A DNA stretch of 64,000 bases from the NCBI RefSeq assembly GCF_963675395.1, contig NZ_OY776223.1, positions 1,984,001-2,048,000 of the forward strand. The letters run 5' to 3'. This document shows positions 1-7,471 of the stretch, piece by piece; positions within the stretch are counted from its first letter, which is position 1; each line of letters begins with the position of its first letter. The stretch comes from an uncultured Vibrio sp. (GTDB lineage: Bacteria; Pseudomonadota; Gammaproteobacteria; Enterobacterales; Vibrionaceae). The translations under genes and the position numbers were made by a program. Below the pieces are notes generated by a model. The model saw only the letters and a list, made by a program, of their open reading frames with translations, did not search any database and had not been told where the DNA came from.

Positions 1-41
1 GAACAGTAATTTCAAGGTAGAAGATTTTAAAGGTAAAGATT

Positions 42-1043
42 ATGACGATTAAAGTAGGGATTAATGGTTTTGGCCGAATCGGTCGTTTGGCACTGCGTGC
101 AGCGTTTGACTGGCCCGAGCTGGAGTTTGTGCAGATTAATGACGTCGCTGGCGATGCGGCAACACTGGGTCACCTACTGGAGTTCGACTCGGTTCAAGGT
201 CGTTGGCATCACGAGGTTCAGGTCGAAGGTAACGAACTCATCATTAATGGTAAGCGTATCGTCACGACACAACAGCGAGATATAGATGCCGTTAATTGGT
301 CGGGCTGTGATGTTGTGATTGAAGCAACGGGTGTGCATCGTAAATCGTCGTACTTAGATCAGTACCTTGATCAAGGTGTGAAGCGAGTTGTGGTCAGCGC
401 GCCAGTAAAAGAAGAAGGCATTGCTAACATCGTTGTGGGTGTGAATGACCATATCTTCGACCCTGAAAAACACCGTATTGTGACCGCGGCATCTTGTACT
501 ACCAACTGTATCGCACCTGTGGTGAAAGTGATTCATGAGAAGCTGGGTATCGAGCAGTCTTCATTTACCACTATTCATGATCTGACCAACACACAAACCA
601 TTCTGGATGCGCCGCACAAAGACCTGCGTCGTGCTCGTGCTTGCGGCATGAGTTTGATTCCAACCACGACAGGCAGTGCGACAGCAATCGTGGAAATTTT
701 CCCGGACTTGAAAGGCAAAATTAACGGCCACGCAGTACGTGTTCCTCTGGCTAATGCGTCACTGACCGACATTATCTTTGATGTAAAACGCGATACCACA
801 GCAGAAGAAGTGAATGCATTGCTGAAGGAAGCGTCTGAAGGTGAACTGAAAGGCATTCTTGGCTTTGAAGCGCGCCCTCTCGTATCGATTGACTACAAAG
901 GCGACCAACGTTCAACCATTGTTGATGCGCAATCGACCATGGTCGTGGGCTCACGCATGGTGAAGATTTACGCGTGGTACGACAATGAAATGGGTTACGC
1001 AACACGTACTGCAGAATTGGTCCGTAACGTTGGTCTGGCTTAA
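42..1043 (+). CDS. gapdh: ArsJ-associated glyceraldehyde-3-phosphate dehydrogenase
   Basis: This 333-residue protein is a complete GAPDH. The N-terminal NAD-binding start [10 protein letters not shown] is at residues 6-15, the catalytic motif SCTTN places the nucleophile at Cys152, and the conserved His is at 179. GAPDHs encoded beside arsJ can use arsenate in place of phosphate to make 1-arseno-3-phosphoglycerate, which ArsJ exports; that is known for the family. Here the evidence is context: a phosphatase gene starts 12 bases downstream and arsJ follows. An AAGG-type ribosome site precedes the ATG. A housekeeping glycolytic role cannot be excluded from sequence alone, but the neighbourhood strongly favours arsenate resistance. 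The upstream regulator, usually arsR, would lie outside the window. Confidence 0.9.
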   Translation: MTIKVGINGFGRIGRLALRAAFDWPELEFVQINDVAGDAATLGHLLEFDSVQGRWHHEVQVEGNELIINGKRIVTTQQRDIDAVNWSGCDVVIEATGVHRKSSYLDQYLDQGVKRVVVSAPVKEEGIANIVVGVNDHIFDPEKHRIVTAASCTTNCIAPVVKVIHEKLGIEQSSFTTIHDLTNTQTILDAPHKDLRRARACGMSLIPTTTGSATAIVEIFPDLKGKINGHAVRVPLANASLTDIIFDVKRDTTAEEVNALLKEASEGELKGILGFEARPLVSIDYKGDQRSTIVDAQSTMVVGSRMVKIYAWYDNEMGYATRTAELVRNVGLA

Positions 1044-1055
1044 AGAGGTTTAATT

Positions 1056-1550
1056 ATGTCTCATCCTATATGGCAATTAGAGCTGGAGTCGGGTGCATTG
1101 GTATTAACACCTTGCCCGGGCACCAAAGAGGTTGCGCTACAAGCATCACTTGAACAGTTAAAAGAACAGGGTGTTCAAGCGATAGTCACAGCTCTGGATA
1201 ACGCAGAACTGGAAGCAAAAAACGTATCAGAGCTGGGTGAAGTGACTCAACAGCTCGGTATGAAATGGTTTCAAATCGAGATCGAAGACGATTGTGCACC
1301 AGACGATGTTTTTGCGCAGAAATGGCAGCACGCAAGTCCTGAGCTACACGCCATTCTTGCACAAGGCGGTAAGGTTGCCATGCACTGTATGGGCGGGTCT
1401 GGCCGAACTGGTCTTTTAGCTGCGCACTTACTGCTTGAGAAAGAATGGGCGCTCGACGATATCGTACGTGAAGTGCAGGCTTTGCGCCCAGGCGCATTTA
1501 CTAAACCAGTGCAGGTTGAGTACATCGAGCACGTAGCACAGAGTGCTTGA
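1056..1550 (+). CDS. Small cysteine phosphatase (dual-specificity / CDKN3-like)
   Basis: A 164-residue cytosolic protein with the protein-tyrosine-phosphatase signature C-x5-R: the segment HCMGGSGRTG gives nucleophile Cys111 and Arg117. Acidic residues near 78-84 could supply the general acid. Length and motif fit the compact dual-specificity/CDKN3-like family; there is no membrane segment or signal peptide. It begins 12 bases after the GAPDH stop, behind an AGAGG ribosome site, so it is probably co-transcribed with it, and arsJ follows 255 bases later. The substrate is unknown. Its position suggests a role in arsenate handling, for example acting on a phospho- or arseno-metabolite, but that is inference. 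Confidence 0.8.
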   Translation: MSHPIWQLELESGALVLTPCPGTKEVALQASLEQLKEQGVQAIVTALDNAELEAKNVSELGEVTQQLGMKWFQIEIEDDCAPDDVFAQKWQHASPELHAILAQGGKVAMHCMGGSGRTGLLAAHLLLEKEWALDDIVREVQALRPGAFTKPVQVEYIEHVAQSA

Positions 1551-1559
1551 TCAGCTTAT

Positions 1560-1592
1560 AGAGCTTTTGGAACACTATGATCTAAAAGCTCT
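1560..1592. repeat. 33-bp imperfect palindrome, copy 1
   Basis: Ten bases after the phosphatase stop lies a hairpin with 12-base arms (AGAGCTTTTGGA and TCTAAAAGCTCT, one mismatch) and a 9-base centre. A sister copy lies 189 bases downstream. There is no T-run after it, so it does not look like a standard terminator; it could be an operator or an RNA-processing stem. Confidence 0.6.
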
Positions 1593-1748
1593 GATTCAAT
1601 TGGATTAGTGCAGTTTCTGGACACATCAATAAGACTTATAAAAAATTATATCGTTGATTTTAATGTATTTTTGTTTTGTTGGATTAAAAGTTATTGCGCT
1701 TACATGTCTGTACCAATATCAATAGAAAGTTATTGGTGTTCAGGTTAT

Positions 1749-1781
1749 AGAGCATTTGGAACATCATGATCCAAATACTCT
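1749..1781. repeat. 33-bp imperfect palindrome, copy 2
   Basis: Second copy of the palindrome at 1560-1592, of identical length. The arms are AGAGCATTTGGA and TCCAAATACTCT. It lies 24 bases before the arsJ start. Arm sequences have drifted while pairing is kept, except for one mismatch. This is a candidate regulatory hairpin or operator for arsJ. Confidence 0.6.
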
Positions 1782-1805
1782 TATTGCTGTACATCTGAGG
1801 TCAAA

Positions 1806-3023
1806 ATGATTTCACAACTAAGCAAAAGCATTCGTCAGTACATGTTGGTGACGTTCAATTATTGGAACTTTACGGTTACCGATGGTGCGCTGCGCATGCT
1901 GGTGGTGCTTTACTTTCATGACTTGGGTTACTCAACCCTGGCAATTGCGTCACTTTTCCTTTTCTATGAGTTTTTTGGCGTGGTCACCAACCTGATTGGC
2001 GGTTGGTTGGGGGCGAGATTAGGTCTGAACAAAACCATGAATATAGGCTTAGCGATGCAAGTTTTTGCCTTGCTGATGCTTGCTGTGCCGAATGCTTGGT
2101 TGACGATCCCTTGGGTAATGGCGGCACAAGCACTGTCAGGGATTGCTAAAGACCTCAACAAAATGAGCGCGAAGAGTGCGATTAAAACCTTAGTGCCAGA
2201 TGAGCAACAAGGTGCGTTGTACAAATGGGTGGCTATTTTGACTGGCTCGAAGAATGCACTGAAAGGTGCAGGATTCTTTATTGGTGGTGTATTGCTGTCT
2301 TGGGTGGGTTTTCAAAATTCCATGTTCATTATGGCAGCCGTTCTGGCAGTGGTGTTTGTTTGTAGCATGATCTGGCTGGAAGCGGATATGGGCAAAGCTA
2401 AAAGCAAGCCTAAGTTTCGCCATATTTTCTCTAAATCAGAATCTGTGAACATTCTGTCAGCGGCGCGAATGTTCCTGTTCGGAGCTCGCGATGTCTGGTT
2501 TGTGGTTGCACTGCCGGTGTATCTAGGCAGCGTTTTTGGCTGGGATCACTTGTGGGTCGGTGGCTTCTTAGCTGCATGGGTGATTGCGTATGGCTTTGTT
2601 CAAGGTTTTGCGCCGCGCATTACTGGTAAGGCGCAAAGCCGTGTACCTGATGGGAGTGCGGCACTTGTTTGGGCGGGCATATTAGCTCTGATTACGGGTG
2701 GTATCGCCTACGGAGTACAAGTCGGTTGGCAACCAGAAGTTGTAATTGTGGTTGGATTAATGGTATTTGGCGCGGTATTTGCGATTAACTCTTCCCTTCA
2801 CTCATATTTGATTGTGAGCTATGCCAAAGGCGATGGTGTATCGCTGGATGTGGGCTTTTATTATATGGCGAATGCGATGGGACGTTTGATAGGTACTGTC
2901 CTGTCAGGCTGGATTTATCAGGAAGCGGGTTTAGCGGCCTGTCTGTGGGTATCTTTCGCCTTCCTTGCCTTGACCACACTGATTTCAATCAAGTTGCCCA
3001 AAGCCAAGATAGCGACGGCTTAA
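1806..3023 (+). CDS. arsJ: Organoarsenical efflux MFS transporter ArsJ
   Basis: A 405-residue, highly hydrophobic major-facilitator protein with about 12 predicted membrane spans. The N-terminal segment NYWNFTVTDGALRMLVVLYF (residues 18-37) and the later KDLNKMSAKSAIKTLVP motif are typical of ArsJ. The family exports 1-arseno-3-phosphoglycerate made by the partner GAPDH, which decomposes outside the cell to arsenate and 3-phosphoglycerate. The ATG has a GAGG site 5 bases upstream. It lies downstream of gapdh and the phosphatase, separated by a 255-base gap holding two palindromes, so it may have its own promoter. A clear terminator follows. Confidence 0.92.
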   Translation: MISQLSKSIRQYMLVTFNYWNFTVTDGALRMLVVLYFHDLGYSTLAIASLFLFYEFFGVVTNLIGGWLGARLGLNKTMNIGLAMQVFALLMLAVPNAWLTIPWVMAAQALSGIAKDLNKMSAKSAIKTLVPDEQQGALYKWVAILTGSKNALKGAGFFIGGVLLSWVGFQNSMFIMAAVLAVVFVCSMIWLEADMGKAKSKPKFRHIFSKSESVNILSAARMFLFGARDVWFVVALPVYLGSVFGWDHLWVGGFLAAWVIAYGFVQGFAPRITGKAQSRVPDGSAALVWAGILALITGGIAYGVQVGWQPEVVIVVGLMVFGAVFAINSSLHSYLIVSYAKGDGVSLDVGFYYMANAMGRLIGTVLSGWIYQEAGLAACLWVSFAFLALTTLISIKLPKAKIATA

Positions 3024-3045
3024 GCGTCTCCGATCATTTCATATT

Positions 3046-3070
3046 GGGCTCTTCTATGGAGCCCTTTTTT
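3046..3070 (+). terminator. Terminator of the arsJ unit
   Basis: A GGGCTC / GAGCCC stem with a short loop is followed by a run of six T. It lies 22 bases after the arsJ stop. Confidence 0.85.
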
Positions 3071-3258
3071 GTATCTGCAGTGTTCGTTCTCTCCCTTTAT
3101 TCTGGTTGTCGCTTTGGTTCTCTGTCTCTACGGGCAAAAATAGGCTGTTTTGTCGCACTGAGTTAAAAATAAGCAAAAACAGTTTGTTAAGCATTCCCCT
3201 GCCAGGAAATTACCCTATGCTATAAACAAATGGTAAGCGACTCAGTTTAGGAACAAGT

Positions 3259-4272
3259 ATGAGAGAAAGGGTTCTGTTTTTTGATCTATTGCGCTGTGTG
3301 GCGGCGGTTGCGGTGATCGCTATTCACGTCTTGGCGCCGTATCGAAATGAATTAGGCATTATTCCGTTCGATCAGTGGCTTACGGCTGTGGGAGTTAATA
3401 GTGTGACCCGATGGGCGGTGCCGGTTTTTATTCTGATCACAGGCGCGTTAATGCTCACCGATACCCGACCATTTGATGGCAAATATTATTTAAAAAGGCG
3501 CTTGGGTAAAGTTCTGATTCCTTTTATTTTTTGGTCGGTGTTCTACGCTTATTTGTCGGGATGGACGGCTGCGGGGTTTGACTTTGAAACGGTCAAAGAG
3601 GTTTTGAGTAATAGCGTCCACCATGAAACCTATTACCATTTGGGTTTTTTCTATTACTTCATCCCGCTCTATTTCGTGATCCCTCTATTTCAGTGGATGG
3701 CGCGGAATGTTGACGATAATGTTTTATATACCTATCTGGCATTTTGGTTGTGCACCAGTACCTTATTTCTGTTCAAGATAGACGGTCCTTGGAGTAATCA
3801 AATGTGGCTCTATATGGGCTATTTACCTTTGGGTTATGTTTTGTATCAAAAGCTGTCTTTGAGCCGTTCGAATGTCACTCTGTTTACTGGCCTGGGTCTT
3901 GCCGCATTGGCGGTTACCTTTGCTATGGTGGTGACAAACAGTCTGGAAGCGGAGAAATACACAGTAGGGCGCTGGTTGTCATACAAAACACTCAACGTGA
4001 TTTTAGCGGCTTCGATGATTTTCATGTTGGCACGTTATTTTGGCGAAGGGTTATCGCCCAAAGTACAAAAAGTCGTGAGCTTTATTAGCCAGCACAGCTT
4101 AGGCATTTACTTGCTGCATCCTATCTTTTTGTGGCCGATGAAAGAGTTTTCCTGGTATGAAGGGCATCCGGCGTGGGTCATCCCACTGTGGATAGTATTA
4201 AGTGGAGCGGGAGCCTTGGCGATGAGTTATCTGTTCTCTCGTTCGACCAAGACTCGCTGGTTATTGCCTTAA
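3259..4272 (+). CDS. Acyltransferase family 3 membrane protein (OafA/WecH-like)
   Basis: A 337-residue integral membrane protein with about 10 spans. The start RERVLFFDLLRCVAAVAVIAIHV, with the conserved Arg-aliphatic-His pattern near residues 12-23, is typical of acyltransferase family 3, which O-acetylates surface sugars; WecH of enterobacteria is a relative. Candidate substrates are lipopolysaccharide, capsule or enterobacterial-common-antigen-like sugars, but no polysaccharide genes are nearby to identify one. The ATG is preceded by a weak GGAAC-type ribosome site. The gene is probably monocistronic, with its own promoter region at 3171-3258. It ends one base before the convergent DUF2500 gene. 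Confidence 0.8.
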   Translation: MRERVLFFDLLRCVAAVAVIAIHVLAPYRNELGIIPFDQWLTAVGVNSVTRWAVPVFILITGALMLTDTRPFDGKYYLKRRLGKVLIPFIFWSVFYAYLSGWTAAGFDFETVKEVLSNSVHHETYYHLGFFYYFIPLYFVIPLFQWMARNVDDNVLYTYLAFWLCTSTLFLFKIDGPWSNQMWLYMGYLPLGYVLYQKLSLSRSNVTLFTGLGLAALAVTFAMVVTNSLEAEKYTVGRWLSYKTLNVILAASMIFMLARYFGEGLSPKVQKVVSFISQHSLGIYLLHPIFLWPMKEFSWYEGHPAWVIPLWIVLSGAGALAMSYLFSRSTKTRWLLP

Positions 4273-4273
4273 T

Positions 4274-4603
4274 TTACGGCTTCAGGGCGAAATGGAGAAA
4301 CTTATCGCCTTGGTAAGTCAGTTTTCCTTTATCGCCCGGATTGAGCGCATGGTAATAGTGAACTCCGATTTGGAACTCACGTTTGGGACCGATAGGAGCA
4401 CGCTGCACGTAAATCCAATACTCTTGATCATCTTCTCCCGGTTTCGCATCCGGAATGTCGATGGCCTGTTTGTCTAGAATGGTCACTTGGACACATTGCT
4501 CAGGGGCATCTTCACCAACATAGTGTTTACTGTAGAAGCGAAAGAAAATCCAGGCTCCTAGCGCTATTAGGACAAAAAGAGCCAAAATAAGTGGAATTGG
4601 CAT
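4274..4603 (-). CDS. DUF2500 family single-pass membrane protein (YhhM-like)
   Basis: A 109-residue protein with one N-terminal membrane span (residues about 4-24) and a soluble domain ending in a motif of the form GDKGKLTYQGDKFLHF, characteristic of DUF2500 (E. coli YhhM). The function is unknown. I chose the ATG at 4603 because GGAG lies 6 bases upstream; a longer frame runs back to 4870 but overlaps the opposite gene and is not family-like. In E. coli the homologue sits next to rsmD, DUF1145 and yhhN, whose homologues all lie within 4 kb here. It is convergent with the acyltransferase. Confidence 0.82.
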   Translation of the reverse strand: MPIPLILALFVLIALGAWIFFRFYSKHYVGEDAPEQCVQVTILDKQAIDIPDAKPGEDDQEYWIYVQRAPIGPKREFQIGVHYYHALNPGDKGKLTYQGDKFLHFALKP

Positions 4604-4844
4604 GATGATCTCCAGTATTTCAATTGTCCCCATTTTACAGAACTCCCTGTTTAAACGATGTGTTGAGATAAAGGATTCGTGATTTATCAAAAGGTGGTGA
4701 GATTTTATTCGGCGCACTTCACATTTTATATGCGCACAAGGACACAGTTTGAATTGAAAATAGTACTTAACCGCTCGAAAAAGCTCTAAATTTATAGAAG
4801 TGTAAAATGAATAATAAAGAAAGCGTCTTGTGAGGAGGGTGACG

Positions 4845-5213
4845 ATGTCAGATATTGAAAAAGTAGTCATACGTACCCGAACGATCGAAAAACTTTTGCG
4901 TACTCAATATCATGCAGAGGGAAAAGGGTTGCATCAGCTCATCAATAGCTGTGAAGAGCGATTACCACATGACGTGATCGCAAAGCTGCGCTATATCGCT
5001 ACGGTGCGTAATAAGATTGTTCACGAAGAAGATTTTCAGCTAGATGATCGAAAGAATTTTTTGGCAGTGTGTGATGATTGTGAAAAAGAACTCACACCAA
5101 GAAGTTCGCGCTTTATTTGGCGAGCCGCAATTTTGTTGATGGCGTTGATCACGCTTGCTGCTCTTGGTTTTTATTATATGCATTGGGATCTACTGTCTGA
5201 GCACATACAGTAG
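4845..5213 (+). CDS. DUF4145/HEPN-like protein with C-terminal membrane anchor
   Basis: A 122-residue protein. The soluble helical part contains RNKIVH at residues 55-60, an R-x4-H pattern with Asn after Arg as in HEPN-fold proteins; DUF4145 belongs to that clan. A single hydrophobic span lies at about 93-113, leaving the HEPN part cytoplasmic if the N terminus is inside. The ATG at 4845 is preferred over an upstream GTG at 4830 because GAGGAGGG lies 5 bases before it. Many HEPN proteins are RNases or RNA-binding partners, but activity here is unproven and no antitoxin gene is adjacent. A symmetrical terminator follows. Confidence 0.7.
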   Translation: MSDIEKVVIRTRTIEKLLRTQYHAEGKGLHQLINSCEERLPHDVIAKLRYIATVRNKIVHEEDFQLDDRKNFLAVCDDCEKELTPRSSRFIWRAAILLMALITLAALGFYYMHWDLLSEHIQ

Positions 5214-5230
5214 GGTGATATTGAGAAAAT

Positions 5231-5258
5231 AAAAAAGGACGCGTTAGCGTCCTTTTTT
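5231..5258. terminator. Bidirectional terminator
   Basis: A GGACGC / GCGTCC stem with a GTTA loop is flanked by A-run and T-run. It serves the DUF4145 gene on the plus strand and the miniprotein gene on the minus strand. Confidence 0.88.
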
Positions 5259-5275
5259 ATTTTTTAATCAGCAGC

Positions 5276-5356
5276 TTAGTACATCATTGGCAGTGTCATT
5301 AAACCCACAACCACTGCAATCATTACCAGCCCTTGTTTTTGAGAAGATGAAATCAT
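5276..5356 (-). CDS. 26-residue hydrophobic membrane miniprotein
   Basis: A very small reading frame, 26 codons plus stop. It starts MISSSQKQG and continues with one hydrophobic stretch (residues about 10-24) to a final Met-Met-Tyr. An AGGGG ribosome site lies about 7 bases before the ATG, and the frame ends just before the bidirectional terminator, so it is placed like a real gene. A polar N terminus and one short span fit the class of small bacterial membrane proteins that bind larger membrane partners. No specific function can be assigned. It could also be the coding part of a small regulatory RNA. Confidence 0.5.
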   Translation of the reverse strand: MISSSQKQGLVMIAVVVGLMTLPMMY

Positions 5357-6176
5357 AACACTACCCCTTAATCTTGATGAACTCTATGCATTTAATATAG
5401 CACTCTTTTTTAGGTTTGATCAACGTATCTCATGAAAAGTTTTTAAAACTTACAGTTAACTAACCTGTTTTTACCTCATTTTGACTAATTGAACTGTGTT
5501 TTTTACTTTGTGTTTAAAGTGTTCGTTTTGTGCTTTTGTTGTTCGTTTGTTTTGTAAGTGATTGATTTTATATTGTAAGAAAGGTCTTACATATTGTTTA
5601 AATATTGTTTTTTGTCTCAGGGGTTAGGTTGGCGCTTAATGTTGTCTGTGTTTCTCAAAATCTGAGAAAACATAGTTAATTTAATCTCAGTAGATGATGA
5701 GGAGCCTCTATATCGAAGGTGTATTTCTTAAGTGATGGGATAATCTCAGTGCCAAAAGGGTTTAGCATCCAACGATAAAGTGAACCTGCGGTTTGTGAGT
5801 TTAACTGTATTAATGTTATTAAATATCATTGGTTTACTTTACCCTTGGGTGACTTTATTATCTGTATATAAGCCTGATGTCAGGCTCTTATGTTAGTCCT
5901 GTTGCTGTTAGCGGTGCATTCTATGGCGTACAGTGGAACTTCTGTTTTTTATGTTTGTTCTTTGCGCGTATTGACTGCTGAGTAGACATCTTGACTGAAT
6001 AGTTAGCAATTTTTCTATTGGGGGTATTGAGTTACGTGATGTCGCATTTAGGGGCGTTAAACAGAAGGTCAAATGTCCCGAATCGCTAGCGAGATCCAAC
6101 TTTCGCAGATTGTGCCTTTACATCAACATCGGTCTACCTAGACTAGCGGCGAGTTTAAGTAAAAGGTATGTACAGC
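5357..6176. other. 820-bp AT-rich gap without a convincing gene
   Basis: No frame has both a good start and protein-like content. Visible structure includes a perfect 7-bp inverted repeat at 5651-5669 (TTTCTCA / TGAGAAA), further CTCAG motifs near 5616, 5686 and 5746, and a 16-bp palindrome at 5871-5886 (AGCCTGA / TCAGGCT). Two short hydrophobic peptides could be encoded around 5798-5976 but lack ribosome sites. The stretch may hold promoters, a small RNA, or decayed coding sequence. Confidence 0.5.
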
Positions 6177-6797
6177 ATGTGGAGTTGGCTGGCTATAGGG
6201 CTATCAGGTGTGTATTCCGTGTTGGGGGCTAAGCAAGCCAATCCAACGCAATCTCTCGTCTTTAAAATATTTACTCTGTTACTCCTTCTTGTGCTGGTTT
6301 TAACTCAAGGTACGCCAGCAGTTTATACTTACTGGATTGCTGCTGGTCTGGGCGTATCGATCATTGCTGACACGTTACATTCGTTCCGTTCGCGTAAATT
6401 GATTTATTTCTGCGGTTACTTAGTCGCGCAGGTTTGCTACAGCAAATCGTTCTGGATGCAGTTGAACGGAGACATTATTTGGTGGCTATTGGCGTTATTG
6501 CTGGCGGCTAGTATCGTGGCGTTCTTTTTGTTGTTACCTCAACTCGATTCTTTGGTCTTTCCTGTCGTGATTATGGGCATGATGCTTGTACAGATGGCTT
6601 GGGCTGCAGGAGAGGTCTGGTTAGAGTCGCCTAGTTACGCTCATGCGATTGGATTCAGTGGAACCTTGGTCATGACCTACTCAGCGTTGGCTTACGCGAT
6701 TCATGGTTACCGTAAACCTATGAAGCGCGCGTACGTATGGGTGAGTGGGAGCTATTTCATGGCGCATGCACTTATTGTCGCTTCGATTATTTACTAA
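6177..6797 (+). CDS. YhhN-family lysoplasmalogenase-like membrane protein
   Basis: A 206-residue protein made almost entirely of hydrophobic helices (about 7-8 spans), matching the YhhN/TMEM86 family, whose animal members hydrolyse lysoplasmalogens. In bacteria the substrate is uncertain. The family-type segment GVSIIADTLHSFRSRK lies near residues 61-76, where the Asp is likely catalytic. I prefer the ATG at 6177, with AAAAGG about 10 bases upstream; another ATG at 6168 lies too close to that site. It is the counterpart of E. coli yhhN, near rsmD as in that species. It is probably transcribed alone. Confidence 0.82.
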   Translation: MWSWLAIGLSGVYSVLGAKQANPTQSLVFKIFTLLLLLVLVLTQGTPAVYTYWIAAGLGVSIIADTLHSFRSRKLIYFCGYLVAQVCYSKSFWMQLNGDIIWWLLALLLAASIVAFFLLLPQLDSLVFPVVIMGMMLVQMAWAAGEVWLESPSYAHAIGFSGTLVMTYSALAYAIHGYRKPMKRAYVWVSGSYFMAHALIVASIIY

Positions 6798-6866
6798 TCT
6801 AGGTCAAAGCAGTTTGAGACGTTTTGAGTACACTGATCGTATTCAATATGATGATTGGAGTTGATG

Positions 6867-7088
6867 ATGAATGACATTCATGCCCACAACCTTCTAAACC
6901 TGCTTCGTGAGAGCCCGATGACTCGTGAAGAGCTTGCGGTCTATTTTGGCTTAGATGTCCGCTTTCATACTTGCAAACTGAGTGATTTAGACTTGGACAC
7001 ATTGCTTGCGTTTTTACTAAAACGAGAAAAAATTCGTGAGCTAGAAGGTAAGCTTGTCGTCAATATGGCACGTATTTGTAATCACTAA
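6867..7088 (+). CDS. YecH-family putative metal-binding protein
   Basis: A 73-residue soluble protein. It has His residues near the start (MNDIHAHNLL), the motif RFHTC at about residues 32-36, and a C-terminal KREKIRELEGKL segment, as in the YecH (DUF2492) family, proposed to bind metal through the His and Cys residues. Biological role unknown. The ATG at 6867 has GGAG 6 bases upstream; an ATG at 6864 and a TTG at 6855 are less well spaced. A strong terminator follows 48 bases later. Confidence 0.78.
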   Translation: MNDIHAHNLLNLLRESPMTREELAVYFGLDVRFHTCKLSDLDLDTLLAFLLKREKIRELEGKLVVNMARICNH

Positions 7089-7136
7089 ACGGCAATAAGC
7101 GCAACACGTTCTCAGATAACCTCTAACGACCAATAC

Positions 7137-7166
7137 AAAACAGCCGCTCTCGTGAGCGGCTGTTTT
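7137..7166. terminator. Bidirectional terminator
   Basis: A perfect 9-bp stem CAGCCGCTC / GAGCGGCTG is flanked by AAAA and TTTT. It is shared by the YecH-like gene and the convergent rsmD-DUF1145 unit. Confidence 0.9.
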
Positions 7167-7178
7167 ATTGTCCGGTGT

Positions 7179-7445
7179 TTACATCATGTGCTTGCGACGG
7201 ATATCGAGTAGAGCAAAGATGCCAAAAATAAGGATGGAGTATTTCTCCCAGCTATTCATTTTTATCTTATCGCCAAATGCACCGATGAAAATGGCCATTT
7301 GTAGGCCGTGCATGATGAACAAGAATGCTGTCATGATGTAGAGTGCAATCGCTGCATTGCCCGGGAACGGCATAACAATATTGATGATCAATACCAACCA
7401 AACAAAGGCGATGGCCGCTTTGGCTAAGATGATTAGTGCTTTCAT
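7179..7445 (-). CDS. DUF1145 family inner-membrane protein (YhhL-like)
   Basis: An 88-residue protein with about three hydrophobic segments (roughly residues 5-25, 33-58 and 67-82), matching DUF1145/YhhL in size and pattern. Function unknown. An AAGGA ribosome site precedes the ATG. It starts 26 bases after the rsmD stop on the same strand, an arrangement also found in E. coli, so the two are probably co-transcribed. Confidence 0.82.
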   Translation of the reverse strand: MKALIILAKAAIAFVWLVLIINIVMPFPGNAAIALYIMTAFLFIMHGLQMAIFIGAFGDKIKMNSWEKYSILIFGIFALLDIRRKHMM

Positions 7446-7471
7446 TTTGGTATCCTTTTTGAGTTGTGGCT

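Noticed and set aside
575..856. A 93-codon minus-strand frame in GAPDH
   Set aside because: Fully antisense to a well-conserved enzyme, with no start signals.
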